A stretch of DNA of 64,000 bases, taken from NCBI GenBank assembly GCA_016758965.1, contig JAEPRB010000158.1:1-64000 (forward strand), written 5' to 3'. The notes beneath the pieces were generated by a model that made no database searches, was not told where the DNA came from, and was given only the letters and a program-made list of their open reading frames with translations. Shown one piece after another: positions 37,181 to 47,700 of this stretch (its first letter is position 1; each line of letters begins with the position of its first letter). This DNA is from Circinella minor. Taxonomy: Eukaryota > Mucoromycota > Mucoromycetes > Mucorales > Lichtheimiaceae. The translations under genes and the position numbers were made by a program.

Positions 37181-38774
37181 TTACTCCCAAGTTTTAGCTT
37201 CACGTCCTGTAGGATACATTCGTAAAAGATCTGCACGTAACTCAATATGAGAACGAAAAATAATAGGAACGTTTGGATTTTTTGCATGTTTTCGAATATG
37301 TGGAATTAATCCAGTGACTTGAGGATCATCAATAATAAAAATATCAGATTTTTTAATAGGCCCTTTTTCTTCTAAAAAGAAACGAGTAGCATTATCTTCT
37401 GTCCATTCAATAAATGATTGTTTATCATGTTCAGTCAATTCAATATCTGGTTGGGCTATTCCTTGTAAAACATTATGAAATTTTTGTTTGGTAATTGCAT
37501 ATATCTCAGGTTTGGGTCTCATCACAAACCCTAGAATTAAAAGAAAAAAAGTTAGTTTTTTTTATTTGATGTTATCTGTAAAAGAAAAGGGTTGTTTTTG
37601 CTTACAATGAACTCGAATTCCCAAAAGATTAAAAAATCTTAATAATGCATGTCGCATTAATGCAACTATAATAATAACAACAAAAAAAATCCATTTATTA
37701 ATTTCTATCTTTTTTTTTTCTTCCTTAGTAGAATAGAATCATTGTTTTACCTCCACCACCTTGTGGGGTAGATGAAAAAAATGATACTTGTAAATCACGT
37801 TGTTTAAAAGTTTTAACCATTTCTTTTAATACTCTCCAAGTATCTTTACTGACAGTTTCACAATAATCTTCTACTCCAGCAATACGAATACAATAATCCA
37901 AATCAACTATATCATTTGTTATTAGTTAATATAATGTATTCATTTTTATATCTTCCCATCTATTGTGAATTGACATATATATACCTTCAACCTATATTTA
38001 AATAAAAAATAAGTCTTAACAAACTTGAATAAAATTCATTCCATCTTTTTTTTTTCTTTTTTACCTCATGTAGATATCCAACCATACTTCTTGGTATATT
38101 TCCAGGTTGTACAGGGCTTAACCTATTGGTGGTTTTTTTTCAATTATTAGTTAAATATTAATAATAAGGGAGTCAATTTGACTATTATCATTTTGAAGTC
38201 CTTACCAAAACACGGCTTTTCGAACAGCTGCACTTGCACGCTCATCCAATGTTGGACCATGTGTTTTTACCGTTACAGGTAATGCATCTAATTGACGCCA
38301 AGCATAAGTTAAAATTTTTTGTTCTGGTCCATCTGTTTTCACTTTTTTTCTATCATTCCTATCATTATCCAATTGATTAATTGGTATTTGTTGATTTTTA
38401 TCACGATTCCAGGCAGAATAAGCTATCATATGAACTTTATAATGTTGTGCCAAAGAAAAAGCTTGAATAATATCACATAATTTTGTTAATGCTTCCTGAA
38501 TATATTCTTGTTGGGTATGACCAGTTGACTCTTTTAATTTTATTTGACCATCATAATAATCAACTGTATAAGATCCATCATGACAGCTTATAGCATAATT
38601 ACAAATAGTAGGATCCTTTTCAGAAATATCAATCTCCACACCAAGATAAATAGGTTGTGGAATATAATATTCTGAAAACCGTCGTATAGATTGTCGACAT
38701 GGATCTCGTCTTTCTCTTGTTACTTCTGTATCTGTTGTTTGTGTTTGTGTTGGAGTTGTTATTGCTGTTGACAT
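36035..38774 (-). CDS. Trehalose phosphorylase / trehalose synthase (GT4 family, CCG-9-like)
   Basis: Minus-strand gene with about eight exons, start ATG 38774. The N-terminal region (QPIYLGVEIDISEKDPTICN, GSYTVDYYDGQI) is specific to the fungal enzyme. The glycosyltransferase part follows: SFFSSTPQGGGVALMRHALL, DDPQVTGLIPHIRK, YFVQIARFDPSKGIPDCLEA, then SHREGFEIKVTEATFKGIPV and YQAGGIPLQIREGINGFLLP. The E-x7-E pair of retaining GT4 enzymes lies in EGFEIKVTE. The reaction is reversible phosphorolysis of trehalose to glucose and alpha-glucose 1-phosphate. A 7-nt exon (37991-37985) bridges YLHE and VDLDYCIRIAG; skipping it would shift the frame. Divergent from Atg9. Confidence 0.9.
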
Positions 38775-39077
38775 TTTTTTTGAAAAAAAAAAAGAATTAA
38801 ATTGAAGGGTTAAAAGAAAGAAAAGATGTGTATTTCAAGGGAATTTCTTTTTCCTGCATAAAATTCATGGCCAAAATTAATAATACCGATACAATCTCAG
38901 CTATATAAACCACCAGATTAGGTCATGTGTATTGCCTATGCGTGAGTAACTGCGGTTTTAGATAGCTTTGCACTTACAACGTTTTACTTTTTTTTTTTTT
39001 TACCCCTTTATTCTACTATTCTTTATTATTATTATTATTATTATTTATATACAGAAAAAAATAATAATAATAAAAAA
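38775..39077. promoter_or_regulatory. Shared divergent promoter region, trehalose phosphorylase / Atg9
   Basis: A 303-bp gap separates the two start codons, which face away from each other. It includes poly-A next to the minus-strand ATG, a GCTATATAAACC TATA-like box at about 38899-38910, a poly-T run at 38989-39001 and (ATT)n repeats. Co-regulation is only a possibility. Confidence 0.4.
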
Positions 39078-39341
39078 ATGAATAGATCACGTCTATTACA
39101 TTCTGAAGAAGACGAAGAATATGGAATGGAAGAATCAATAACGAGTATGAATCATAACAATAATAATATAATTAATCGACCACGTCGGTTTTTATTACAA
39201 CGACATAATAATAATAAATATCAACAAGTACCTACTTCAGTCATTGACAATGATGACGACGATGATATTTCTGAAGATTTAGAAGCACCAGCGTCTTTAA
39301 TGTTGGAAGAACAAGATCAAGAACAACAACAATACCAACAA

Positions 39342-39374
<33 letters not shown>

Positions 39375-40513
39375 GAATTACCACAACCAGCAACAACAAG
39401 TTCAAAATCAACAAGACAAAATATAACTATTCATGACCGTACAACTTGGCGTTGGGCTAATGTTAATGATTTAGACGACTTTTTTAAAAGAGTTTATAGT
39501 TATTATATGGGACGGGGCATGTATTGTATTTTACTTGCTCGTTTCTTAAATTTATTGTAAGAAACTATATATTTCGGGGATTACAGATAAGAAGGTGGAA
39601 AAAAAAATGTTATCGACTTGCTATTGTTATTGTTGGGGTAGAATATATATATAATATATAAAACAAGTTATAAACTAAATATATTTATTATAGAACATTG
39701 GCATTTGTAATTGGATTTTCAACATTTTTAATCGGTTGTGTTGAATATACAGAAATCCCTAATCATTCATCTTTATCAGATGTCTTAGTATCTCAATGTA
39801 TTTCAAGGTTCGTAATCACCTCGCATGAAATATTATATTTATATAAACTCAGCTGACATAATGATAATAATAATAATGATTTAGATTGTCAGGTACAACA
39901 ACCATGTTTTTAATCATATTTATACTTTGGTGGGCATGGCAAGCATTAAAATTTATATTGGATTGGCCTGCTTTAAAAGAAATGCATGAATTTTATCATC
40001 ATTTATTGGAAATACCTGATGTACTATTTAATTCTCTCTTTTACACCTTTCTACTTTTTTTTTTGTTTACGCTTAACTGATTTATTATATTTATTTATAT
40101 ATTATTAGGAAGATATTCAAACTGTATCATGGCAAACAGTATTAGAACGTATTACAAATATTCATGAAAGTAATCCAACGACTGCAAGTACATCACCTTA
40201 TCGAGTGGATGAACATGCAGTGACAAGTAGAATTATGAGAGAAGAAAATTATTTGATTGCATTATTCAATAAACGTTTATTGAATATTACAATTCCTTTA
40301 CCAGTGTTGTGTAATATGCACGTGTTCACTAGAGATTTGGAATGGAACGTGGCATTTTGTGTCTTAAGTTACGTGTTCAATGAAAGAGGTCAGCTGCGGA
40401 AAAGGTTTTTACAAGAAAAAAATCGACATTTATTAGCTGCAGGGTAAGTTTCTTTTTTTCTACAAGAAATATGGATTTCGAAATATTTGACAACTTGAAA
40501 TTCTTTTTAAAAA

Positions 40514-40556
<43 letters not shown>

Positions 40557-42465
40557 ATACGTGCGAATAAATAACAAAATAGAAACAAAGAAAACTTGAC
40601 TAACAAAGACGTAAAAAAAATAAAAATTTCAAAGACTTCGTCGAAGATTCGTATTTATGGGATGGCTTAACTTTATCTTTGCACCATTCATTTTAGTTTA
40701 TTTACTTGCCTTTTTCTTCTTTCGATATTTTGAGGTAAAGTATAAAAATTATTTCCCATCCCAATGTGTAAAAAACCGCAGCAAAAAACATGGAGTTGAC
40801 GGAGTTTTTTTTTTTTTTTTTTTTTTTAAACCAACAAGGAATATCATAAAAATCCAGGTGAGATTGGCACACGAGCTTTTTCACCTTACGCTAAATGGAA
40901 ATTTCGTGAATATAATGAATTACCCCATTTCTTTAAGGCACGTTTAAGTAGTTGTAATGGTTTAGCCAATAAATATGTTGATCAATTTCCAAAGGAAAAA
41001 AGTGCTCTTGTTGCTAGGTAAAGTACTATTTGATGTTATTATGCGTTGCCTAGGAGAAAACACAGCTCTGTGAATTATTGGATTTGTTAAAAAATAAGTT
41101 ATTAATTCAGTTATTTCTTTTTTTTATATTATACAATTATATAAAGATTTGTTGCCTTTATTTCTGGATCCTTTGCAGGTGTTTTAGCAATCGTAACCTT
41201 ATTTGATTCAGAAGCTTTATTAAACTTTGAGATCTCACCAAATGGAACCATATTATTTTATTTGGGTTTATTCGGTACCGTATTTGCAGTTAGCCGTGGA
41301 ATGATTCCTGATGAACACTTGATCTTTGAACCAGAAGAAATATTACAACAAGTTATGAAATTTACTCATTATTGTCCAGAAGAATGGCATGGCAAGTTAC
41401 ACACGGATGAGGTATAAACTCAAAAACAAGATAAAGGAATATTTTTTTTTTTGGGTTTTGGGAGAAATTGCTTTTGGGACGTGTAGTACAAAATATGTAC
41501 AACAAAAAACTTAATCTCACTTTTTACTTTTATGATGGTGGGGTTACACACACACACCACATAAACCAATTAGGTTCGAGGACATTTCTGCCAACTTTTC
41601 ACATACAAAGTAATGTTATTTGTACAAGAACTATTAAGTGTCATATTTACTCCTTTAGTTTTATGGTTTTCGTTACCGACATCTGCGGAGCAAATCATTG
41701 ATGCATTCCGGGAGTTTACGGTTCACGTGGATGGATTAGGTTATGTTTGTAGTTTCTCACAATTTGATTTCAATAAGCATGGTGATGCTAAATATGGAGC
41801 TCAAACTCAAGCAGAAGAAGAACATTTAATGAGTAATGATGGAAAAATGGAAAAGAGTTTTTTGAATTTCAAGGTAAAAAAAAAAAAAAAAAAGAAGGGA
41901 AAAGAATATGGGGTAGATGAGGGTTACGCGTATTAGAAAATTAAGAAGAAGAGTAGAAATGATAGAAAAAAAAATGATGTTACGTTTCTGTTTTCTTATT
42001 CTTTTATTGTCATTCATATACGTTTTGGTTTTTGCGGGGAGTGGATATTTTTAAGAGTTTGTTCCAAGTCTTTTTCTTTCTTCTAATATTATTATCGTCA
42101 TTGATGCGGGTTACCCCCACTTTTAGGCCAATAACCCCGGTTGGGAACCAACAGATATTGAAGGGTCCATGTATCTTACTCGAATATCGGAATTTCAAAA
42201 GAGTAAACGGGCAAGAGATGAGCCGTCAACAAGTCCATTACGATTGAATCGATATGGGGTCCCAGAAGGACATGAACCAAGTAATCTAGGAGATTCATTT
42301 ACAAGAACAACACATGATGTGGTGGCATGGGAACCCGAGGAAGAGGAAGATGGAGAGGAACAAGATGAAGGAGGTCACCATTATAATCAACAACGAGAAC
42401 AACGCCACCGTATCATTGGATTACTAAATGAGGTTTATGATTTAAATAATAAACCAATCCCATAA
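39078..42465 (+). CDS. Atg9, autophagy lipid scramblase
   Basis: A multi-exon plus-strand gene. The disordered N-terminus has Asn/Gln/Asp runs, then TTWRWANVNDLDDFFKRVYS starts the conserved core. The hydrophobic helices and loop motifs of the Atg9 family follow: MYCILLARFLNLL, TMFLIIFILWWAWQALKFI, NYLIALFNKRLLN, LRRRFVFMGWLNFIFAPFI, GEIGTRAFSPYAKWKFREYN, NELPHFFKARL, FVAFISGSFAGVLAIVTLFD, and IDAFREFTVHVDGLGYVCSF. Atg9 sits in Golgi-derived vesicles and scrambles lipids during autophagosome growth. The C-terminus is acidic (EEEEDGEEQDEGG). The exon joined at 40655 begins with a single leftover base after a GT/GA-repeat intron. The family assignment is very secure. Confidence 0.95.
40514..40555. 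repeat. Compound (GT)n(GA)n microsatellite in an Atg9 intron
   Basis: About ten GT units followed by about eleven GA units, 42 bp in all, inside the intron before the LRRRFVFMGW exon. Confidence 0.9.
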
Positions 42466-43243
42466 TATATTATTAGTATATTAGACTTGTTTTTACTGTT
42501 TATATAATAGAAAGTTAAAACAAGTTACGTATTATTATTTCTTATTTGATAACTTTATATTTGTTATATTATTACTATTATTATCATTATCATAAAAGGG
42601 TATCTTATTATTATTTTATCAAAAAGACGTTGTTATTATCGTTTTGTTGATATCAAAAATACTTTTTTTCTCTTCATATCTTTAAAGAAATTCTCTTGTC
42701 TGTTATAAGTTGTTGCACATGAAAAAAAAAGATAAAAATGATAGATTTTTTCTTATTCTATCAGTTTATCTTCTACCTTTTTTTTCCCTATCATTTGGAA
42801 GAAAGAATGGGGGGGACGCGTTTTTTTTTTTTTTAATACGTGTACAAAAAAAAAAAAAGTGGATCTCATTTAATAAACTCCGAGAATTCAACTATGGTCC
42901 ATGAGTCGCACAGACTGTTTATGGAGGATGGGACAAGCTTTTAAACAATTAGTTTCTTTTTTTTTTTTTAGCGGAGCGAATAAAATCAAGCGGTTGTTTC
43001 AGATCGGAAAACCTTAATTCTATAGATTGTCGCTCCGTCCGTAATTGACCGAATCTCAGTTAACTTTACTTTCTTTGAGTTTCGATCAAATCATTTTGAT
43101 TGGTTTGGTGGTTTGTGTTATATTCATGTTGGGATGAAATTTTGCTTGACAGGTACAACATATAAAAGGGGAGGTTCATATTTCTGTATTTTTATTTCTT
43201 TCTTTTTCCATTAATTAAACAACTTTATTCTCATATATACAAA
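42466..43243. promoter_or_regulatory. Promoter region of P5C dehydrogenase
   Basis: A TATAAAAG box at 43161-43168 lies about 80 bp before the ATG at 43244. Further up are an 8-bp inverted pair CGGAGCGA (42972-42979) and TCGCTCCG (43030-43037) and several CGG/CCG triplets. Zn2Cys6 regulators such as yeast Put3 bind CGG-type half-sites, but no exact CGG-N10-CCG was found, so a link to proline control is speculative. The upper part is AT-rich with poly-A and poly-T runs. Confidence 0.5.
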
Positions 43244-45319
43244 ATGTCTTACCCACAAACTGCTTCTCTTGCTCACTTTAAGCTTCCCGCTATTGACAAT
43301 GAGCCTATGGTAAGTAAAATAAATTAACCTTTTTTTTTTCTTTTTGTTTATTTGCTTTTCTTTCTTTCGTTTGTTTGTTTGAAAAAATGAAAACATGCGT
43401 ATATATATAATTGACGCGTTTAAATGTTTATTATTTATTTGTTTATTAGTACTCATATGCTCCTAGCTCCGTCGAACGTCAAAAACTTCAAGCTGCTGTC
43501 GAAGAAATGCGCGCTCAAGCTCCTTTCGAAGTCCCTGTTGTTATTAACGGTGAACGCGTAAGTATACATATTAGACTCAAGTTGGTGAAGAAAGGAATGA
43601 AAATAAGGGGGGAAAAACAAGTTTTTAAGTGGAAAAGGTTGATAGAGTGTAGTATATATATGTGTATATGTATATTAATAGGCGAATACTAATATAATTC
43701 ATTATTTATTGTTTATTAGATCTTCACTGGTAAGACAGAAAAGCAAGTCAACCCCTCTGAACATAAACAAGTTCTTTGCACTTTCCATCAAGCTGATGCT
43801 GCTTTAACTCAAAAGGCTATTGATGGTGCTTTAGCTGCTCGTGATCGTTGGGAAGCTCTTCCCTTCAACGAACGCGCTGCTGTCTTTTTGAAGGCTGCTG
43901 ATTTGTTGTCCACAAAGTACCGGTAAGTTTATAGAAAAAATTAACAGGAAATGTTGGAGGTTGGGTAATAAAGATGGTGTGGGAATTTTTTGTAAAAAAA
44001 AAAAAAATAACTCATAAATGATTATTTTAATTATTAGTTACAAGTTGATGGCTGCTACTATGTTGGGTCAAGGTAAGAACATCTGGCAAGCCGAAATTGA
44101 TACTGCTGCTGAATTGGCCGATTTCTTCCGTTTCAACTGTAAGTACGCTGAAGAAATGTATCATCAACAACCTCCCAAGAACGCTCCTGGTGTTTGGAAC
44201 CGTGTTGAATACCGTGCTTTAGATGGTTTCGTCTACGCTGTTACTCCTTTCAACTTTACCGCTATCGCTGGTAACTTGCCTGGTGCTCCTGCCTTGATGG
44301 GTAACGTTGTTGTCTGGAAGCCTTCTCTTATGGCTGTCTACTCCAACTACTTGGTCTTCCAATTGTTGGAAGAAGCTGGTTTACCTGCTGGTGTCATCCA
44401 ATTCATCCCTGGTCCTGCTATTGAAATTACTGAAACTGTCTTGGCCAGCCCTGATTTCTCTTCTCTTCATTTCACTGGTTCCACCCAAGTTTTCCGTACT
44501 TTGTGGAAGAACATTGCCAATAACATTGATAACTTCAAGAGTTACCCTCGTATCGTTGGTGAAACAGGTGGTAAGAACTACCACATGTTGCACCCTGATT
44601 TAGAATCTTCTGACTTGAAGCATGCTGCTCTTCAAACCATTCGTGGTGCTTTTGAATACCAAGGTCAAAAGTGTTCTGCTACTTCCCGTGTTTATGTTCC
44701 TAAGGCATTGGCTGCTGAATATAAGAGTTATTTGGTTCAAGAACATGCCAAGATTACTCAAGGTCCTGTCCATGAATTCCAACATTTCAGTGGTCCCGTT
44801 ATCAGTCAAGTTTCCTTTGACAAGATTAAGTCTTACATTGACTATGCTGCTTCTGCTGAAGATTGTGAAATCTTGGCTGGTGGCAAATATGATGACTCTG
44901 TTGGTTACTATGTTCAACCTACCGTGATCGCTACTACCAACCCCAAGACCAAGACTATGGTTGAAGAAATTTTTGGTCCCGTCGTCACTGTTTACGAATA
45001 TGAAGGTTCCTTTGAAGAAACTTGCAAGTTGATTGGTGAAACCACTGAATATGCTTTGACTGGTGCCTTGTTTGCTCATAACCGTGAAAACATTGTAATG
45101 GGTACCAACTTGTTGCGTCACACTGCTGGTAACTTTTACGTTAATGATAAGAGCACTGGTGCTGTTGTTGGTCAACAACCTTTCGGTGGTGGGCGTGCTT
45201 CCGGTACTAACGATAAGGCTGGTTCTCTTACTTTGTTGACTCGTTTTGTTTCCACTCGCTCCATCAAGGAAAACTTTGTCCCTATTGAAGATTTCTCTTA
45301 CCCATCCAACCTTCAATAA
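43244..45319 (+). CDS. Delta-1-pyrroline-5-carboxylate dehydrogenase
   Basis: Four exons; the last (from about 44039) holds most of the protein. MSYPQTASLAHFKLPAIDNE opens the protein, without a strong mitochondrial presequence. The aldehyde dehydrogenase core shows VTPFNFTAIAGNLPGAPALM, VVWKPS, LHFTGSTQVF, the catalytic Glu in VGETGGKN, the nucleophile Cys in EYQGQKCSATSRVYVP, and VEEIFGPVVTVYEY. GGGRASGTNDKAG is typical of the ALDH4/PutA branch. It oxidises P5C (glutamate semialdehyde) to glutamate with NAD+ in proline catabolism (yeast Put2 counterpart). Codon use is strongly biased (AAG, AAC, GGT, GTC, TTG) compared with its AT-ending neighbours, implying high expression. Confidence 0.95.
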
Positions 45320-47182
45320 TTTTCTTTATTCCTTTCTTTTTCTTTAAAAACCTCAATTGTTCATTCTCTCATATTATCTGCGCTTGCCATACCATCAAAA
45401 CATAATTTTCTCTCTTTTTCTTTTTGCATTTTATATTTTTTTTTAATTCCATTCCCTTTCTTTTATCCATATTTTTCTCGCATATCTTTGTTACTATAAC
45501 ATTTCACCAGTCCAAACTTCTTTTCTTATTATTATTTGAAAATTTTGTTCAAAACAAAGTTTTGTTTATATTACGGTTAAAAAAGATAAAACAAAATAGC
45601 TTTCCGTAAAAAAAAATTGTATTATATAGCTTCACTAATTTTTCATCATAAATAATAATAAAAAATTACTTTATGGGGCTTTTTTTTTTTTAATTATAAG
45701 CATTGTATGATTCTCATTTCTGCTGGGTTTTGTATTATTGAATTTCTCGCGTGGGAAACTTTATCTTGAACAGTGTTTTAAGACTGTTAGATAAGGTTTC
45801 TTCATGGTAATCTTTTATATTACACACGTATCAAAGAAAGGGAAATAAAAGCACCAATCCCGATGAATGTAAGACTAAAAATTTAAGCACGCTAATCTAT
45901 TTGAGTGCGTGTAACTTGAACAATTAAATCCCATTTTCATAATCCACCCAAAAGACATAAGCATCACCTCCATCGTTAATATTCTGGACCTTTAATGAAT
46001 AATGGGGTAGAAAAATATGTAACTTGGGAAACTTATTATATTTTTAAGGTGAATAATGTAAATAGCTTTTTTAGATATACGGAAAGTTCAAATGTAGTTT
46101 CTTAAAGAGTGACAGTAACAGTGAATGACATTCGGTCCAAGCAAAAGAAGAAAAAGAACGAACAGTGCTTTAGAATGGAATGAGTTACGTTTTTCACCTA
46201 ACCTACGTACACGCGTTATTGTTTACCAGGGACTGTTCGTCTGGTATGAAACACGTAGATATATTTTAAGGATCAGTCAATGACTGCTTCATCAATAACG
46301 AACACGCTTTCACAGCATCATCATATAACAAGGAACAATATTGCTAGCAACACTCGTCTTATATTGTTAGAAGAATACATCATAAACATATTTCTTGGTC
46401 TATTTTCGATTTAATTATTTACTGGCCCATACGTATAATTTACAAACTTTAAATATGAAAATGATGTCCCTTTTGTTTCTTTTATCCTTTAATTTTATCA
46501 GTATATATCATTCGTGTTCAAGGTATACTTATTCATTCTTGTATAGGACCATTTTGTTTCTCTTATTTAGTTTATTCTTCTATACACGTCTACAGAGACT
46601 TTAGTTATATTTTATTGTAAATAGCAAACGGCCTTAACGCTTTGTAGGTACAAGTGAAAATGAAGCTGTATTGCTCTTGTTTAAATTGATAATATAAATC
46701 AAACTGATTCTTTTCCCTGCTATGTACAATAAATAAATGAGTTAAGTCATTTTGAAGTTTGTGAAAGTTGCTTTCAGAGTTTTAGACTTGTTTTTACTAG
46801 TGTGATGTTTATTATGATACTTTCATTTTTCTTTACTGTTATGTCTTTTTAGCTCACAAGGATAACAAAAATGTATTGTATTACAGCATTTCCATGAATT
46901 GCATCCTCTACTATTATTATCGTTATTATCGTCTTTTTTTTTGATAACTAATACAATAAAATGTTTATAGTATAATAGGTTGTCTATTTTTTTAGAATAT
47001 CTCGTTACTGTACAGGAAAATTTAGAGATGAAGCGAGCAAAAAAGAAAATTAACTTTGATTACTGCTATTTTATATTAACATGACTACTACTACGTATTA
47101 ATATAAATAATCACCATGTACAATTAATAACGTGGTATAATGATATAAAATATAATGGTAATGATTGGAAAAGAGATACGGG
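45320..47182. other. Long intergenic stretch
   Basis: T-rich 3' flank of the P5C dehydrogenase gene, then AT-rich DNA with no coherent reading frame. A 9-bp inverted pair ACGAACAGT (46158-46166) / ACTGTTCGT (46232-46240) is present but unremarkable. Confidence 0.4.
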
Positions 47183-47517
47183 TTATTCAGTTATTTCTCT
47201 TTCTTTTTTTTTTTTTTGGTAATTGCATTTTGCATCAATTCCGGAAGTAATAATTCATTTTCATCTTCATGACTAGATTTGATATCAGGTTTAATATCGT
47301 CGTCAGAATCACTGAAATCATCACCCATAAGATGATCTTTCACTATTCTGATTGTACTTGGGTGGTACGCTAAATACCATAAAAATATGAAGTGTTAAAA
47401 ATCAATATATTAGTCATGGAGGTAAACTACGCAAAGAGTTTAAGTGCTTAAAGATCGGTCGACATGCTTGAAAATTAATGATTAAAAAAGATTGGAAGTC
47501 TGAGTAGAAGAGAAACA
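47183..47517 (-). CDS. Small two-exon gene or gene fragment, acidic/basic C-terminus, unknown
   Basis: An exon ending at stop 47183 begins after a TATTTAG acceptor (exon 47369-47183). Upstream, 47517-47431 is open and ends at a GTAGTT donor. The phases match and give ACRPIFKHLNSLPYHPSTIR, then VKDHLMGDDFSDSDDDIKP, an acidic stretch, ELLLPELMQ and a Lys-rich end (KKKKKEREITE). No initiating Met is visible in the upstream exon, so the 5' end is missing or lies in an exon not found. No family is recognised. It is divergent from the ghost gene starting at 47701. Confidence 0.35.
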
Positions 47518-47554
47518 ATTAACTCTTGTCACATTTATTTTAGGATGGGGGTTT

Positions 47555-47563
47555 TATAAATAG
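47555..47563 (+). promoter_or_regulatory. TATA box candidate (TATAAATAG)
   Basis: A consensus TATAAATAG followed by a GGGGGCG block, 138 bp before the ATG of the ghost gene at 47701. Because the motif is nearly palindromic, it could also serve the minus-strand gene ending at 47183. Confidence 0.4.
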
Positions 47564-47700
47564 GGGGCGTTTTGTCAAGAGGGTAAATATGTGTCTATAG
47601 GAGTAGACGTTACACATGTCCAAGATAGGCATTTGTTTTTAACAGTATTAGTGCTATCGTCATTTATTTTATAAAAACAAAAAAACAAAAAATAACTATT

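Noticed and set aside
42972..43037. Put3-type CGG-N10-CCG operator upstream of P5C dehydrogenase
   Set aside because: Several CGG/CCG triplets occur but none with exact spacing; only an 8-bp inverted pair was recorded.
44600..45316. 238-codon minus-strand ORF opposite P5C dehydrogenase
   Set aside because: Antisense shadow created by strong codon bias; the plus strand encodes all aldehyde dehydrogenase motifs.
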